DNA of 64,000 nucleotides from CAVSSX01 sp963730735 (GTDB lineage Bacteria > Actinomycetota > Acidimicrobiia > Acidimicrobiales > RAAP-2), in the NCBI GenBank assembly GCA_963730735.1, contig CAVSSX010000007.1, forward strand, positions 992,001-1,056,000, read 5' to 3'. Below, one piece after another: positions 52,590 to 60,415 of this stretch. Under the pieces are notes generated by a model. The model was not told where the DNA came from, ran no database searches, and saw only the letters and a list, made by a program, of their open reading frames with translations. Made by a program: the position numbers and the translations under genes. The first letter of the stretch is position 1; every line of letters begins with the position of its first letter.

Positions 52590-53384
52590 TTGACCACACT
52601 CGTCGCCGTCCTCGTCGTCGTCATGACCGTGACCAGCGCCGTGCGCTCCACCTGGTCGCCGTGCGGGCTTTCCATGTTGTCCACGATCACGCCGATCGCC
52701 GAGCACGGTCGGGGCCACCACTATTGGTCCACGGTGGCCTGGTTCGTGGCCGGCGCCACGGTGGGCGGGGCCACGCTCGGCCTGGTGATGGCGCTCGGCG
52801 CCGCTGGATTCGGTGCCCTCGGAGCCACGTCGGCCTGGACGGCCGTGCTGCTCGCCGTGGCGGGTATGGTCGCCGCCCTCTCCGACGCCCGGGTGGGGGG
52901 CCGGTCGCTCCCGATCCACCACCGCCAGGTCAACGAGCGCTGGCTCGACCAGTTCCGGCCGTGGGTCTACGCATCGGGTTTCGGTTGGCAGATCGGCACC
53001 GGCCTCGGGACCTACATCATGACGGCCGGCGTCTACCTGGTCATCGTGGCCGGGGTGCTCACCGGTCGGCCCCTCGCCGCTCTGGCCCTGGGCACCGCCT
53101 TCGGCCTGGTGCGAGGACTCTGCGTGCTGCTCGGCTGCCGGATCGCCAGCCCGTCGGCTCTGCTGGCCTTCCACCGCCGGTTCCTCGCCCTGAGCCCGGT
53201 GTCGAGGCGTCTTGCGGTGGCCGGTGAGCTCGGCGTGGCCCTGGGCGCCGTGGTGAGCCTCTCGGCCCTGGCCGGCACGGTCGGGGCGATCGCCGTGGCG
53301 GTGGTCGTGCTGGCCATCGTCGTGCGGCGCCACAGCAGTCTGGGGCCGAGAGCCCTGCGCCCTTCCGCCGTGGGCGCCCCCTAG
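52590..53384 (+). CDS. MauF/CcdA-like polytopic membrane protein
   Basis: TTG 52590 follows AGAAGGAG. This 264-aa protein has six hydrophobic segments. The N-terminal SAVRSTWSPCGLSMLSTITP carries an S-P-C-G motif as in CcdA/DsbD-like and MauF proteins, though only one Cys is clear there; a later Cys pair occurs at VRGLCVLLGCRIAS. Such proteins move reducing equivalents across the membrane. It ends the Mau-like run, 13 bases after the Tat protein. Confidence 0.7.
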   Translation: MTTLVAVLVVVMTVTSAVRSTWSPCGLSMLSTITPIAEHGRGHHYWSTVAWFVAGATVGGATLGLVMALGAAGFGALGATSAWTAVLLAVAGMVAALSDARVGGRSLPIHHRQVNERWLDQFRPWVYASGFGWQIGTGLGTYIMTAGVYLVIVAGVLTGRPLAALALGTAFGLVRGLCVLLGCRIASPSALLAFHRRFLALSPVSRRLAVAGELGVALGAVVSLSALAGTVGAIAVAVVVLAIVVRRHSSLGPRALRPSAVGAP

Positions 53385-53488
53385 GTCCAGCGGAACGGGT
53401 CGGCCGTCGGGACCGGTCGGGTCAGATGGTCGCCTAACCTCGCTGGCTGGCCACGGATGGCCGACTACGACTGCGGAAGGAACGACTG

Positions 53489-54574
53489 GTGAGCCTGTCG
53501 ATCGGGATCGTCGGACTCCCCAACGTGGGGAAGTCGACGCTGTTCAACGCCCTGACCCAGAACGAGGTGCTGGCGGCGAACTACCCCTTCGCCACCATCG
53601 AGCCCAATGTGGGCGTGGTGGCGGTGCCCGACGGCCGCCTGGAGCGCCTGGCCTCGCTCTATGACAGCGAGCGGGTGGTCCCGGCGATGGTGACCTTCGT
53701 CGACATCGCCGGCATCGTGAAGGGGGCCTCGGAGGGCGAGGGCCTCGGGAACAAGTTCCTGGCTGCCATCCGGGAGAGCGACGCCATCTGCCAGGTCGTC
53801 CGGGCCTTCGAGGACCCCGACGTCATCCACGTCGACGGGGCAGTGCGGCCGGCCGACGACATCGCCACCGTGAACACCGAGCTGATCCTGGCCGACCTCC
53901 AGACCGTCGACAACCGGCTGGCCAAACTGGTGCGGGAGTCCCGGATGCGCCCCGAGCTGCGCCCGCTGCTCGACGCGGCGACTGCGGCGCGCGAGGTCCT
54001 CGACCGGGGCGAGACCATCTCGTCGGCCGCCGCCCGGGGCGAGATCGACCCCGAGCCGCTGGGCGAGCTGCAATTGCTCACGGCGAAGCCCTTCATCTAC
54101 GTCTTCAACGTGGACGAGGGCGACCTCGGGAACGTCGAGCGGGCGGCCGAACTGGCTGCGCTGGTGGCTCCGGCGCCGTCCATCGTGCTGTGCGCCCAGA
54201 TCGAAGCGGAGGTGGCGACGATGGAGCCGACCGACGCCGCCGAACTGCTCTCGAGCTACGGCCAGGAGGAGTCGGGCCTGGTGCAGCTGGTCCACGTAGG
54301 TTTCGCCACGCTCGGCCTCCAGACGTTCCTGACCGCCGGGCCCAAGGAGGCCAGGGCCTGGACCATCGGCATCGGCGACACGGCGCCCGAGGCGGCCGGG
54401 GTCATCCACACCGACTTCCAGAAGGGCTTCATCAAGGCCGAGATCGTGAGCTACGACGATCTGGTCGAGGCGGGGTCGGTGCCAGCCGCCCGTTCGGCCG
54501 GCCGGGCCCGTATCGAAGGCAAGGACTACGTGATGCGCGACGGGGACGTGGTCGAGTTCCGCTTCAACGTGTAG
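53489..54574 (+). CDS. ychF: Ribosome-binding GTPase/ATPase YchF
   Basis: This 361-aa protein has the Obg-type P-loop SIGIVGLPNVGKSTLFNALT, the FATIEPNVGVVAVPD switch region, VDIAGIVKGASEGEGLGNKF (G3), and the C-terminal TGS-domain with RARIEGKDYVMRDGDVVEF. GTG 53489 follows GGAAGGAACG. YchF is a conserved single-copy housekeeping protein that binds ribosomes. It marks the left edge of the insertion discussed below. Confidence 0.96.
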   Translation: MSLSIGIVGLPNVGKSTLFNALTQNEVLAANYPFATIEPNVGVVAVPDGRLERLASLYDSERVVPAMVTFVDIAGIVKGASEGEGLGNKFLAAIRESDAICQVVRAFEDPDVIHVDGAVRPADDIATVNTELILADLQTVDNRLAKLVRESRMRPELRPLLDAATAAREVLDRGETISSAAARGEIDPEPLGELQLLTAKPFIYVFNVDEGDLGNVERAAELAALVAPAPSIVLCAQIEAEVATMEPTDAAELLSSYGQEESGLVQLVHVGFATLGLQTFLTAGPKEARAWTIGIGDTAPEAAGVIHTDFQKGFIKAEIVSYDDLVEAGSVPAARSAGRARIEGKDYVMRDGDVVEFRFNV

Positions 54575-54618
54575 GACGGCCCCATTTGCCGAGGTAAACA
54601 AGCCTTCGGATGTCGCTC

Positions 54619-54638
54619 AGTCCCCAAAGAGTCCCCAA
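54619..54638. repeat. Direct repeat AGTCCCCAA next to the integrase remnant
   Basis: AGTCCCCAA occurs twice 11 bases apart, between ychF and the integrase remnant. Integrase genes commonly end next to an attachment site, so this could be an att core, but no matching copy was seen at the far end of the region and no tRNA gene is present. Confidence 0.3.
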
Positions 54639-54657
54639 GCACCAAAAACCTCGGCCA

Positions 54658-54990
54658 TCATCCTGCGGCCGCGGCGATCCTCGTCCGGTCCTCGGCCGTC
54701 GGCCACAGGTGGGCGTAGGTGTTGAGCGTCGTGGTGGGGGAGCGGTGTCCTAGGGCCCGCTGGACGGTGACGACGTCGCAGCCGGCGGCGATCAGGCCCG
54801 AGGCGAAGTAATGGCGTAGGTCTTGAAGGCGGAGGGTCTCGGGCACCTTGGCTGCCTTTCGAGGCTTTCGCCACCAGTAGCCGACGGTGTTTTGGTGCCA
54901 AGGCTGAAGACCGCCGTCAGTGAATATCCACCGCTCGGGATCGTCTCCGAGCGCCCGAACAGGACGCTGCCTGGGAGCTTGTGACGGCGG
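54658..54990 (-). pseudogene. Tyrosine-recombinase (phage-type integrase) C-terminal remnant
   Basis: The frame ends at TGA 54658. It reads GLQPWHQNTVGYWWRKPRKA, then LRLQDLRHYFASGLIAAGCD and VVTVQRALGHRSPTTTLNTY. The conserved R (DLRH), H (GHRS) and Y (NTYAHLW) catalytic residues are all present, so the C-terminal catalytic domain end is intact. The N-terminal half is missing: upstream sequence becomes unrelated at about 54,960. So only the last third of an integrase of about 400 aa survives. It marks an old integration event beside ychF. Confidence 0.75.
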
Positions 54991-55051
54991 CGACCGGGAA
55001 GACTCGTGACCAGATCGAGGTGACGGAAGTCAGCTTCGACTACGTGAACCA

Positions 55052-55218
55052 GTGACTAAGTCACTCCGATCCCAGCTCTACCGAGCCGCTCGTACCTTGG
55101 CAATGTCCAGGCGGCAGAGAACGGCCCGGTCAGCTACTCGAAGCGGGTCGTGCGCCGGGAGGTCTACCGGGGCGTCAACCGGAACCAGCGGGTGTTCTTG
55201 AGGAAGCCGGGGCTGTAG
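55052..55218 (+). pseudogene. 55-residue basic protein, copy 1 (one base missing)
   Basis: GTG 55052 opens SLRSQLYRAARTL. A missing G near 55107 breaks it, but the next frame supplies AAENGPVSYSKRVVRRE and NQRVFLRKPGL to TAG 55218, aligning with copy 2 throughout. The start overlaps the stop of a 5'-truncated upstream frame ending SFDYVNQ (GTGA), so it was coupled to that gene. It converges tail-to-tail on the repeat protein at 55236. Confidence 0.6.
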
Positions 55219-55235
55219 GCCCGCATTCCGGCCCG

Positions 55236-56102
55236 CTACGAAGCAGCGATGCCGACTATCGGAGCTGCCAGATGCAGACTCGCCGGCGCACCAGCGAATA
55301 CCGCATCGCCGTACGTGAATACGCCACCGTCCTTGCCCGCCAAGTAGTACCCACCCAGATCTAGCGTCATGGCGATCCCGACAATCGGCGCTCTCAAAGC
55401 GACGTTGCGAGCATCGCCGTAATACGGCTCGTGGGGTGGCTGGCGGCTGTAAACCCCGCCGTCGGCAGTGGCGATCCAGAAGCCGCGTGTCGCCACACCG
55501 ACGATGTTTTCAAGGACTTGCGGGTTTGGACTAAAAGCAGTCGGAGCTGCCGGATTTGCTGGAACAAACGGAACAGCGAGGAGATCCCCGGCGGTCGCTA
55601 CGGCTTGAAACGATGTATCGCTCTGAGATGTGATGCCGACAAAAGGAAGGCGGGTGTATTGGTCGGGCGACGCCGGGCCGACGTACTGCGCGTCGCCGAA
55701 CGCATACATAGACCCGTCCGCACCCAGCAGCCAGTAGCCGCCGCCATCGCCCGTAGGCGCGATCGACGCGATGGGTGCGCTCGGCGTCACACCGAGCGTA
55801 GGCAGCGAACCGAAGAAGGGCACATTGCCGAACGCGAAGACGCCGCCATCCGCTCCGACCAACCAATAGCCAGTGCCATTCGAAGGGCTGGCGATGGCGA
55901 CGATCGGTGCGGCGAGATGGAGGTCTGCAATCGATCCGTAGAAGGGCGCACCGCCATAGGCGAACACCCCTCCGTCGGAGGCAGCCAGCCAGTATCCCGA
56001 TCCGGGGCCCGAGGATGCGGCCGCCCCAGCCGGAAGCGAAGTGAGGGTTCCGGTTACTAGAAGGCCGACTGCCACCACACCCGACCAGACCCAACGTCGC
56101 AT
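55236..56102 (-). CDS. Exported GYWLAASDGG repeat protein, copy 1
   Basis: This 288-aa protein starts at ATG 56102 (AGGAGG site). Its signal peptide is RRWVWSGVVAVGLLVTGTL ending PAGAA. Three units (GYWLAASDGGVFAYGGAPFY, GYWLVGADGGVFAFGNVPFF, GYWLLGADGSMYAFGDAQYV) precede a variable middle and two diverged units (GFWIATADGGVYSRQPP; GYYLAGKDGGVFTYGDAVFA). Lower-GC codons suggest transfer or relaxed selection. Paralogue at 57011-57901; function unknown, exported. Confidence 0.8.
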   Translation of the reverse strand: MRRWVWSGVVAVGLLVTGTLTSLPAGAAASSGPGSGYWLAASDGGVFAYGGAPFYGSIADLHLAAPIVAIASPSNGTGYWLVGADGGVFAFGNVPFFGSLPTLGVTPSAPIASIAPTGDGGGYWLLGADGSMYAFGDAQYVGPASPDQYTRLPFVGITSQSDTSFQAVATAGDLLAVPFVPANPAAPTAFSPNPQVLENIVGVATRGFWIATADGGVYSRQPPHEPYYGDARNVALRAPIVGIAMTLDLGGYYLAGKDGGVFTYGDAVFAGAPASLHLAAPIVGIAAS

Positions 56103-56138
56103 CGGCCTGCCTCCTGTCATCGGTCGAACGCCACGGAG

Positions 56139-56351
56139 CTAGTTGAACTCCACCCGGGACACGATCCTGTCCCCCTTGTTGAAGATCAAGTTCAGGCGAT
56201 TCCAATTCAAGTCCGCCGTGATGATGTCGTAGACGGTGCGAGGTCGGACGTTCTCGAAGCCGTTGTCAGTAGCAGCGGCCAAAGCGTCCTCGACCCGCAT
56301 CCCGACATACCGCCGCGCCAGCTCGTGGTCAGGGCCCTGAGACGTCACCAT
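56139..56351 (-). CDS. Small protein, peptidase-inhibitor I78-like, 70 aa
   Basis: The product reads ARRYVGMRVEDALAAATDNG, then ENVRPRTVYDIITADLNWNR and LNLIFNKGDRIVSRVEFN. The order (helix, V-R-x-x, T-x-D-x-x-x-x-R-L-N, then a D/G-R-I-V-R strand) matches the I78 protease-inhibitor fold of about 70 residues, but the disulfide seen in many I78 proteins is absent. It lies 36 bases upstream of the repeat-protein start on the same strand and may be its operon partner. Confidence 0.55.
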   Translation of the reverse strand: MVTSQGPDHELARRYVGMRVEDALAAATDNGFENVRPRTVYDIITADLNWNRLNLIFNKGDRIVSRVEFN

Positions 56352-56434
56352 CTGAGGCTATCGACAAGGCCCTGCTAAACGCTTCGATCTCCCGCCCGCG
56401 AATGAGGTGGGTAGACTTAAATCGAGGGGAATCG

Positions 56435-56596
56435 TCAAGATATCTGGTGAATCCCCCAGATCTGGAGGTTGAGGCCCTTCCAGTCCTTGACCCTGGCCTT
56501 CTTGGCAGCCGCCTTCATCTCGGCGTTGATCTGCTGGGCGGCGGAGTCGGAACTCTGCGAGTCAGAGTTGAGGCTAGATACGGCGGCGAACCTGAC
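56435..56596 (-). pseudogene. 3' remnant of a gene (leftward fragment)
   Basis: A stop-ended frame reads SAAQQINAEMKAAAKKARV, then DWKGLNLQIWGIHQIS to TGA 56435. No start codon exists upstream before a stop. It looks like the C-terminus of a truncated protein and meets the fragment at 56583 at their 5' ends, so the junction near 56,590 is a rearrangement point. Confidence 0.4.
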
Positions 56597-56824
56597 CTAC
56601 GCACTTGCTCAGCTCAAGACCGACACGGGCAAACTGGCGGACGACACGCAGTGGTGCGAGAACCCGATGGGCTCTGGTCCTGACAACAAATCGGACTTGC
56701 GTCCTGCGCAACTCAGCTTGATAACGACAACTACCAAGTTCATCAGGACACCACGAACGTGTCAGGGTCGGAGGCGGACCTCACGACAACCCAGCAGCAA
56801 CTGGCGACATACGAAGGGGGATGA
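56583..56824 (+). pseudogene. 3' remnant of a gene (rightward fragment)
   Basis: The frame reads NLTYALAQLKTDTGKLADDT, then after a shift near 56720 continues YQVHQDTTNVSGSEADLTTT and QQQLATYEGG to TGA 56824. It looks like the helical end of an exported or phage-type protein. Its stop touches the GTG of small-gene copy 2, so that gene was translationally coupled to it. Confidence 0.4.
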
Positions 56825-56992
56825 GTGACTAAGTCCCTCCGCTCCCAGCTCTACCGGGCCGCTCGAGACCTCGGCAACGTCCAGGCGGCCGAGAAGGGCC
56901 CCGTGTCGTACTCCAAGCGTGTGGTGCGCCGGAAGGTGTACCGGACGACGAACATGCACCTGGAGCGGTTCCTACGGAAGTCCGGGTTGTAG
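56825..56992 (+). CDS. 55-residue basic protein, copy 2 (intact)
   Basis: GTG 56825 directly follows the TGA of an upstream fragment. The protein reads SLRSQLYRAARDLGNVQAAE, KGPVSYSKRVVRRKVYRTT and HLERFLRKSGL, with pI clearly basic. Small actinobacterial proteins of this style (L-Y-R-x-A-R-x-L-G-x-V-x-A) are widespread; a role is not known. Tail-to-tail, 18 bases from the repeat protein at 57011, as in copy 1. Being conserved twice while its surroundings decay suggests it matters or is carried by the module. Confidence 0.65.
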   Translation: MTKSLRSQLYRAARDLGNVQAAEKGPVSYSKRVVRRKVYRTTNMHLERFLRKSGL

Positions 56993-57010
56993 GTCCGCAG
57001 TCCGGACCTG

Positions 57011-57901
57011 CTACGAAGCAGCGACCCCGACAATCGGCGCCGCCAGATGCAGAGTCGCCGGCGCACCGGCGAATACCGCATCGCCGTACGTGAAGACACC
57101 GCCGTCCTTAGCGGTCAGGTAGTACCCATGAACGTCGGGCGTCCCCGCAATGCCGACGATCGGAGCCCTCAGTGTGACGTCCCCCGCATCTCCGTAGCTA
57201 GGCAGTCCCAAGTCGAGTACTGCACCATCTGCGCTCGCCACCCAATTCCCGTTCGTGGCAATACCCACGGCGGGGCTCTGAGGGGCGGGAGGGGGACGCT
57301 CGGAGAAGGCCGAGGGTCCCTGGTTCGCGCCGTAACCGCCGTAAAACACGGAACCCATCGTCGCTACCGCGATGAAGTCCGTCTCGTCGGGGCCGAAAGC
57401 ACCCTGGCCGGAAGCGCCACGGCTTGCGGCGATTCCGACGTACGGCAGGTCGGCAGCACTGTCAGGCGACGCCGCATGCGAGTACTGCGCGTCGCCGAAG
57501 GCGTAGATCGACCCGTTAGCACCGAGCAGCCAGTAGCCGGCGCCGTCACCGGTGGGAGCGATCCCCATGATCGGTGCGCTGGGCGCCACGCCAAGCGCAG
57601 GCAGTGATCCGTAGAAGGGCACGTTGCCAAAGGCGAAGACGCCGCCGTCCGCTCCGACCAACCAATAGCCCGCGCCGTTAGCAGGGCTGGCAATCGCAAC
57701 GATCGGCGCTGCCAGGTGGAGGCCTGCCAATGATCCATAAAATGGAGCACCCCCGTAGGCGAACACCCCTCCGTCGGATGCGGCCAGCCAGTACCCCGAT
57801 CCGGGGCCCGAGGAAGTCGCGGCCGGGGCCGGAAGCGAGGTGAGGGTTCCGGCGACCAGAAGGCTGGCCGCCATCACAACTGACTGGACCCAACGTCGCA
57901 A
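57011..57901 (-). CDS. Exported GYWLAASDGG repeat protein, copy 2
   Basis: Aligning with copy 1, the start is TTG 57901 (LRRWVQSVVMAASLLVAGTL, GAGGAGG site), giving 296 aa. An ATG further upstream at 57967 lacks a ribosome site. Repeat units GYWLAASDGGVFAYGGAPFY, GYWLVGADGGVFAFGNVPFY and GYWLLGANGSIYAFGDAQYS are followed by a variable region differing fully from copy 1 (GASGQGAFGPDETDF) and two end units. This is a conserved frame with a swapped middle. Confidence 0.8.
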   Translation of the reverse strand: MRRWVQSVVMAASLLVAGTLTSLPAPAATSSGPGSGYWLAASDGGVFAYGGAPFYGSLAGLHLAAPIVAIASPANGAGYWLVGADGGVFAFGNVPFYGSLPALGVAPSAPIMGIAPTGDGAGYWLLGANGSIYAFGDAQYSHAASPDSAADLPYVGIAASRGASGQGAFGPDETDFIAVATMGSVFYGGYGANQGPSAFSERPPPAPQSPAVGIATNGNWVASADGAVLDLGLPSYGDAGDVTLRAPIVGIAGTPDVHGYYLTAKDGGVFTYGDAVFAGAPATLHLAAPIVGVAAS

Positions 57902-58049
57902 ATGGTGCCTCCTCGCCGTCGTCCCCGGAGCTTTCCACACAGGGAGCTGGACCACTCGGCCTCGCAAAAACGCTGGTAGACGCTTCGTTTAGCCGCCCGC
58001 AAATGTCGGGGGTGGACCTAGGGTGCGGGGGTTCGCGTCGACAGTCGAG

Positions 58050-58106
58050 GGTCTACCGGGCCGTCAACCGGAACCTGTAGGTGTCCCTACGGAAGGGTGG
58101 GCCGTA
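58050..58106 (+). pseudogene. Scar of a third small-gene copy
   Basis: GTCTACCGGGCCGTCAACCG and the next bases match the 3' part of copy 1 (55162 onward), with one mismatch in the first 25, then a diverged end to GTAGGCC. Only the last third of the gene survives. No repeat protein follows; the convergent gene here is different (58154-58572). Confidence 0.5.
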
Positions 58107-58153
58107 GGCCAGCTTGGCTCGGAAATCATGGGGGCTCGGTCTACGTCGGTTCG

Positions 58154-58572
58154 CTACTCAAGATGCCCGATTAGGGAACTCATCGAAGGTCCATTGGCAT
58201 TGGTCACGACCGATCCGTCCGAGTGCTTGTCGGCGAAGAAGATGAAGGCGAACACCTCAAGTTTCTTGCGTCTAGGGCCATCTTCGAGAGCCTGCAGATA
58301 AGGGTTGAGCGACGCTAGAGCAGCTCAACCTGGGCGGAGATCTGATCGGTCAGCAGTGGCCGAGACTGGAATCCGCCATTACGACCCAAACTGACCAGTG
58401 CGCCACGAACGAGGACCGGAGGCGGCGATCGTCGCCTCGGCCAAGGATCCCATCGAACCCAGGCAGCATTTCCATCCACGAGGTCGAGGTCCTCCCGTAG
58501 GCGTCGGCACCAAGAGGCGACGTAGCCGTTGCTGAGTTCACAAGTACCTTCTGGGCCGTGAAAGGCGACCTT
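58154..58572 (-). pseudogene. Unrecognised minus-strand gene with one base missing
   Basis: Two frames join near 58318. The first gives VAFHGPEGTCELSNGYVASW, REDLDLVDGNAAWVRWDPW and QSRPLLTDQISAQVELL. The next gives LASLNPYLQALEDGPRRKK, LEVFAFIFFADKHSDGSVV and TNANGPSMSSLIGHLE to TAG 58154. No good start is found; the 5' end collides with the gene at 58623. Family not recognised. It takes the place next to small-gene copy 3 that repeat proteins hold elsewhere. Confidence 0.4.
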
Positions 58573-58622
58573 GCGCGGAGCGGTACGAGCGACCGACCGG
58601 GGAGCCCTGGCAGGGCGGCTCG

Positions 58623-59285
58623 ATGAGAAAGACAAGCGTGGCGATCGTGGTTCTAGGGCTCTCGCTGCTACTACCCGCTTCCGGCGCCTCGGCGGTCGCC
58701 GTCAGCCACAGGGCATACCAAGCGGCCCAATCGACCTGCTTCAAGGGATTGGCATCAAATGCCCCGGTGACAGCGAAGACAGTGACGGCGTGCAACGTCG
58801 TCACGGTTCCGACGCCGACCGCCTGCTCGCACGGCCCCAGCGTCTTCGAGGTCTACGTCGACGGCAACGTCGATGCCTTCATCCGTGTCGGGTATCGGCC
58901 CAGGGTCTACGCCGAACAGAAGCTGTACAAGAGTGAGGCCGTCTCCCTCTGTGGCGATCCGATCAGTCCTGGGATGACGCCGCCGGCATCGCCCATCGCA
59001 CCGTCCAGGGTGCGCGCCCTGATCCACAGTCTTTCCTACGCGTCCCCCTTGTTCGTCCTTGGGACGTGCGACGCCGGTGACCGGACCAAACGCGAATGCT
59101 CGGACGCCAGGTCAGCGACGAGCCGGAGGGCGGCTCAGCCCGACGTCGGGCTTCACGGCGCGGAATCGGACGGTGTAGTCGTTGGTCACCACATCGACGT
59201 CGACGAAGCCGGCGGCGCTGAGTCGGGCTGCGAAACGGTCGGGAACGAGGGGAACGTAGCCGTCGCCCTATTGCAGGTCGCGTAA
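58623..59285 (+). CDS. Exported protein, 3' end probably chimeric
   Basis: The N-terminus has a signal peptide (MRKTSVAIVVLGLSLLLPAS ending ASA). Residues 30-125 look like a real small exported domain with paired Cys (STCFKGLASNAPVTAKTVTA; SVFEVYVDGNVDAFIRVGYR). The last 55 residues are antisense to a methyltransferase fragment (59112-59267), so they are probably not original sequence. Either recombination fused the gene to that fragment or the true stop was lost. Function unknown. Confidence 0.45.
   Translation: MRKTSVAIVVLGLSLLLPASGASAVAVSHRAYQAAQSTCFKGLASNAPVTAKTVTACNVVTVPTPTACSHGPSVFEVYVDGNVDAFIRVGYRPRVYAEQKLYKSEAVSLCGDPISPGMTPPASPIAPSRVRALIHSLSYASPLFVLGTCDAGDRTKRECSDARSATSRRAAQPDVGLHGAESDGVVVGHHIDVDEAGGAESGCETVGNEGNVAVALLQVA
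59112..59267 (-). pseudogene. C-terminal remnant of a SAM-dependent methyltransferase
   Basis: GDGYVPLVPDRFAARLSAAG, FVDVDVVTNDYTVRF and a short tail to TGA 59112 match the last part of class I methyltransferases. An in-frame TAG lies just upstream (59268-59270), and no methyltransferase core precedes it. It is a leftover at the right side of the decayed region. Confidence 0.5.
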
Positions 59286-59334
59286 CTCGTCGCTGCACTC
59301 CGAGCCTGCCTACGACCTGCCGATGGATAGAGGA

Positions 59335-59371
59335 GGTGGCGCACCCTGTGGCTACCGATCGGTGCGCCACC
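59335..59371. terminator. Perfect 11-bp hairpin
   Basis: GGTGGCGCACC and GGTGCGCCACC pair exactly around a 15-base loop, followed by TAAGAATT. It is the first of two hairpins at the boundary of the decayed region. Confidence 0.6.
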
Positions 59372-59379
59372 TAAGAATT

Positions 59380-59415
59380 GGGCGGGCCCCCAGAGGAGAG
59401 TCCGGGGGTCCGCCC
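59380..59415. terminator. 12-bp hairpin, second of a pair
   Basis: GGGCGGGCCCCC and GGGGGTCCGCCC pair with one G-U and a 12-base loop. With the preceding hairpin it forms a double terminator facing the convergent SDR gene at 59498. Confidence 0.6.
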
Positions 59416-59497
59416 GTCATGCCGATCACCGCGGCACTCCAAAGAGTCTTCCCCCATGGCCGACCACCAAACTTTCTGGCCAGCCGCAGCGCCCGCG

Positions 59498-60415
59498 CTA
59501 CTCGTAGACCGTGTAGCCGGTTGGCCCGAACGGCTCGAGAATCTTGAAGAGCATCGGTAGTTCGGCCTCGTCGAGATGGCGGTTGACCCGCATCTCGGTC
59601 GGAGGTTGCGTGCCGTCGATGTCGGAAAAGCCGTACTCCTGAGCGATCCGACGGGTGGTCAGGGCCGACGCCGTCCAGCGCAGCACGTCGGGGTCGCCGG
59701 CCAGGGCCACGACCGCCCGGCCGCAGAAGCGAGGCGACTCGCCGAACCGGTTGGCAATGGACTCGAACGCAGTATCGACGGACGGTACGGCGACCTGGTT
59801 CGGCGTCTCGCGTTGGGTGACGAACCCGGGCCACAGCGACACCACGGCCACGCCGTGCTCACGCAGCTCAAGTCCCGCGTCGTGGCTCATCTTCTCGATG
59901 GCGGCTTTCCCGGCCCCATAGGTCAACGACAGGACGTACTCGTGCGAACCGTGTGACGAGACGTTCACGATCAAGCCCGTGCCACGGGTCAGCATCATCC
60001 GGGCGGCGTGGCCGCTGGTGAGGAAGTTGGAATACGGGCCCACCATGAGGCAGGCCGACATCGCTGCCGCCGGCAGCTCCCAGAAGCGCTTCCCGACCAT
60101 CGAGGAGAAGTCCGGCGAGGCATTGTTCACCAGGACGTCGAGGCGTCCCGACGTGGCCGCGATCTGGCCGAACAGCCCAGCCACCTGGACTTCGTCGGCC
60201 TGATCGCAGCGGACGGGGATGGCCGTCCCTCCGCCTGCTTCGATGGCGGCGGCCGTGGCCCGCAGACTGCCCACTTCGTCGGCGCTCTCACCGAGGGTCC
60301 GAGCGGAGAGCCACACCGTCGCTCCCACTGCGCCCAGTTCCAGGGCGATGCCTCGCCCGATGTGCTTGCTGGCCCCAGTGACGAGTGCCACCCGGCCGCT
60401 CAAGTCCACGTCCAT
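59498..60415 (-). CDS. Short-chain dehydrogenase/reductase (SDR)
   Basis: This 305-aa SDR has VALVTGASKHIGRGIALELG as the cofactor loop, VLVNNASPD, a serine in VNVSSHGS, and YGAGKAAIEKMS with the catalytic Tyr and Lys. ATG 60415 follows a G-run. The last 90 residues (VVALAGDPDVLRWTASALTT; YGFSDIDGTQPPTEM) are the extension common in DHRS1-like SDRs. Substrate unknown. GC content rises here to window-normal values. Confidence 0.88.
   Translation of the reverse strand: MDVDLSGRVALVTGASKHIGRGIALELGAVGATVWLSARTLGESADEVGSLRATAAAIEAGGGTAIPVRCDQADEVQVAGLFGQIAATSGRLDVLVNNASPDFSSMVGKRFWELPAAAMSACLMVGPYSNFLTSGHAARMMLTRGTGLIVNVSSHGSHEYVLSLTYGAGKAAIEKMSHDAGLELREHGVAVVSLWPGFVTQRETPNQVAVPSVDTAFESIANRFGESPRFCGRAVVALAGDPDVLRWTASALTTRRIAQEYGFSDIDGTQPPTEMRVNRHLDEAELPMLFKILEPFGPTGYTVYE

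Noticed and set aside
54575..54660. tRNA as attachment site next to the integrase
   Set aside because: No cloverleaf or T-loop GTTCGA-type sequence could be read in this stretch.
58023..58301. Plus-strand open frame of 92 codons
   Set aside because: It crosses the small-gene scar and lies opposite a better minus-strand frame, so it is not a real gene.
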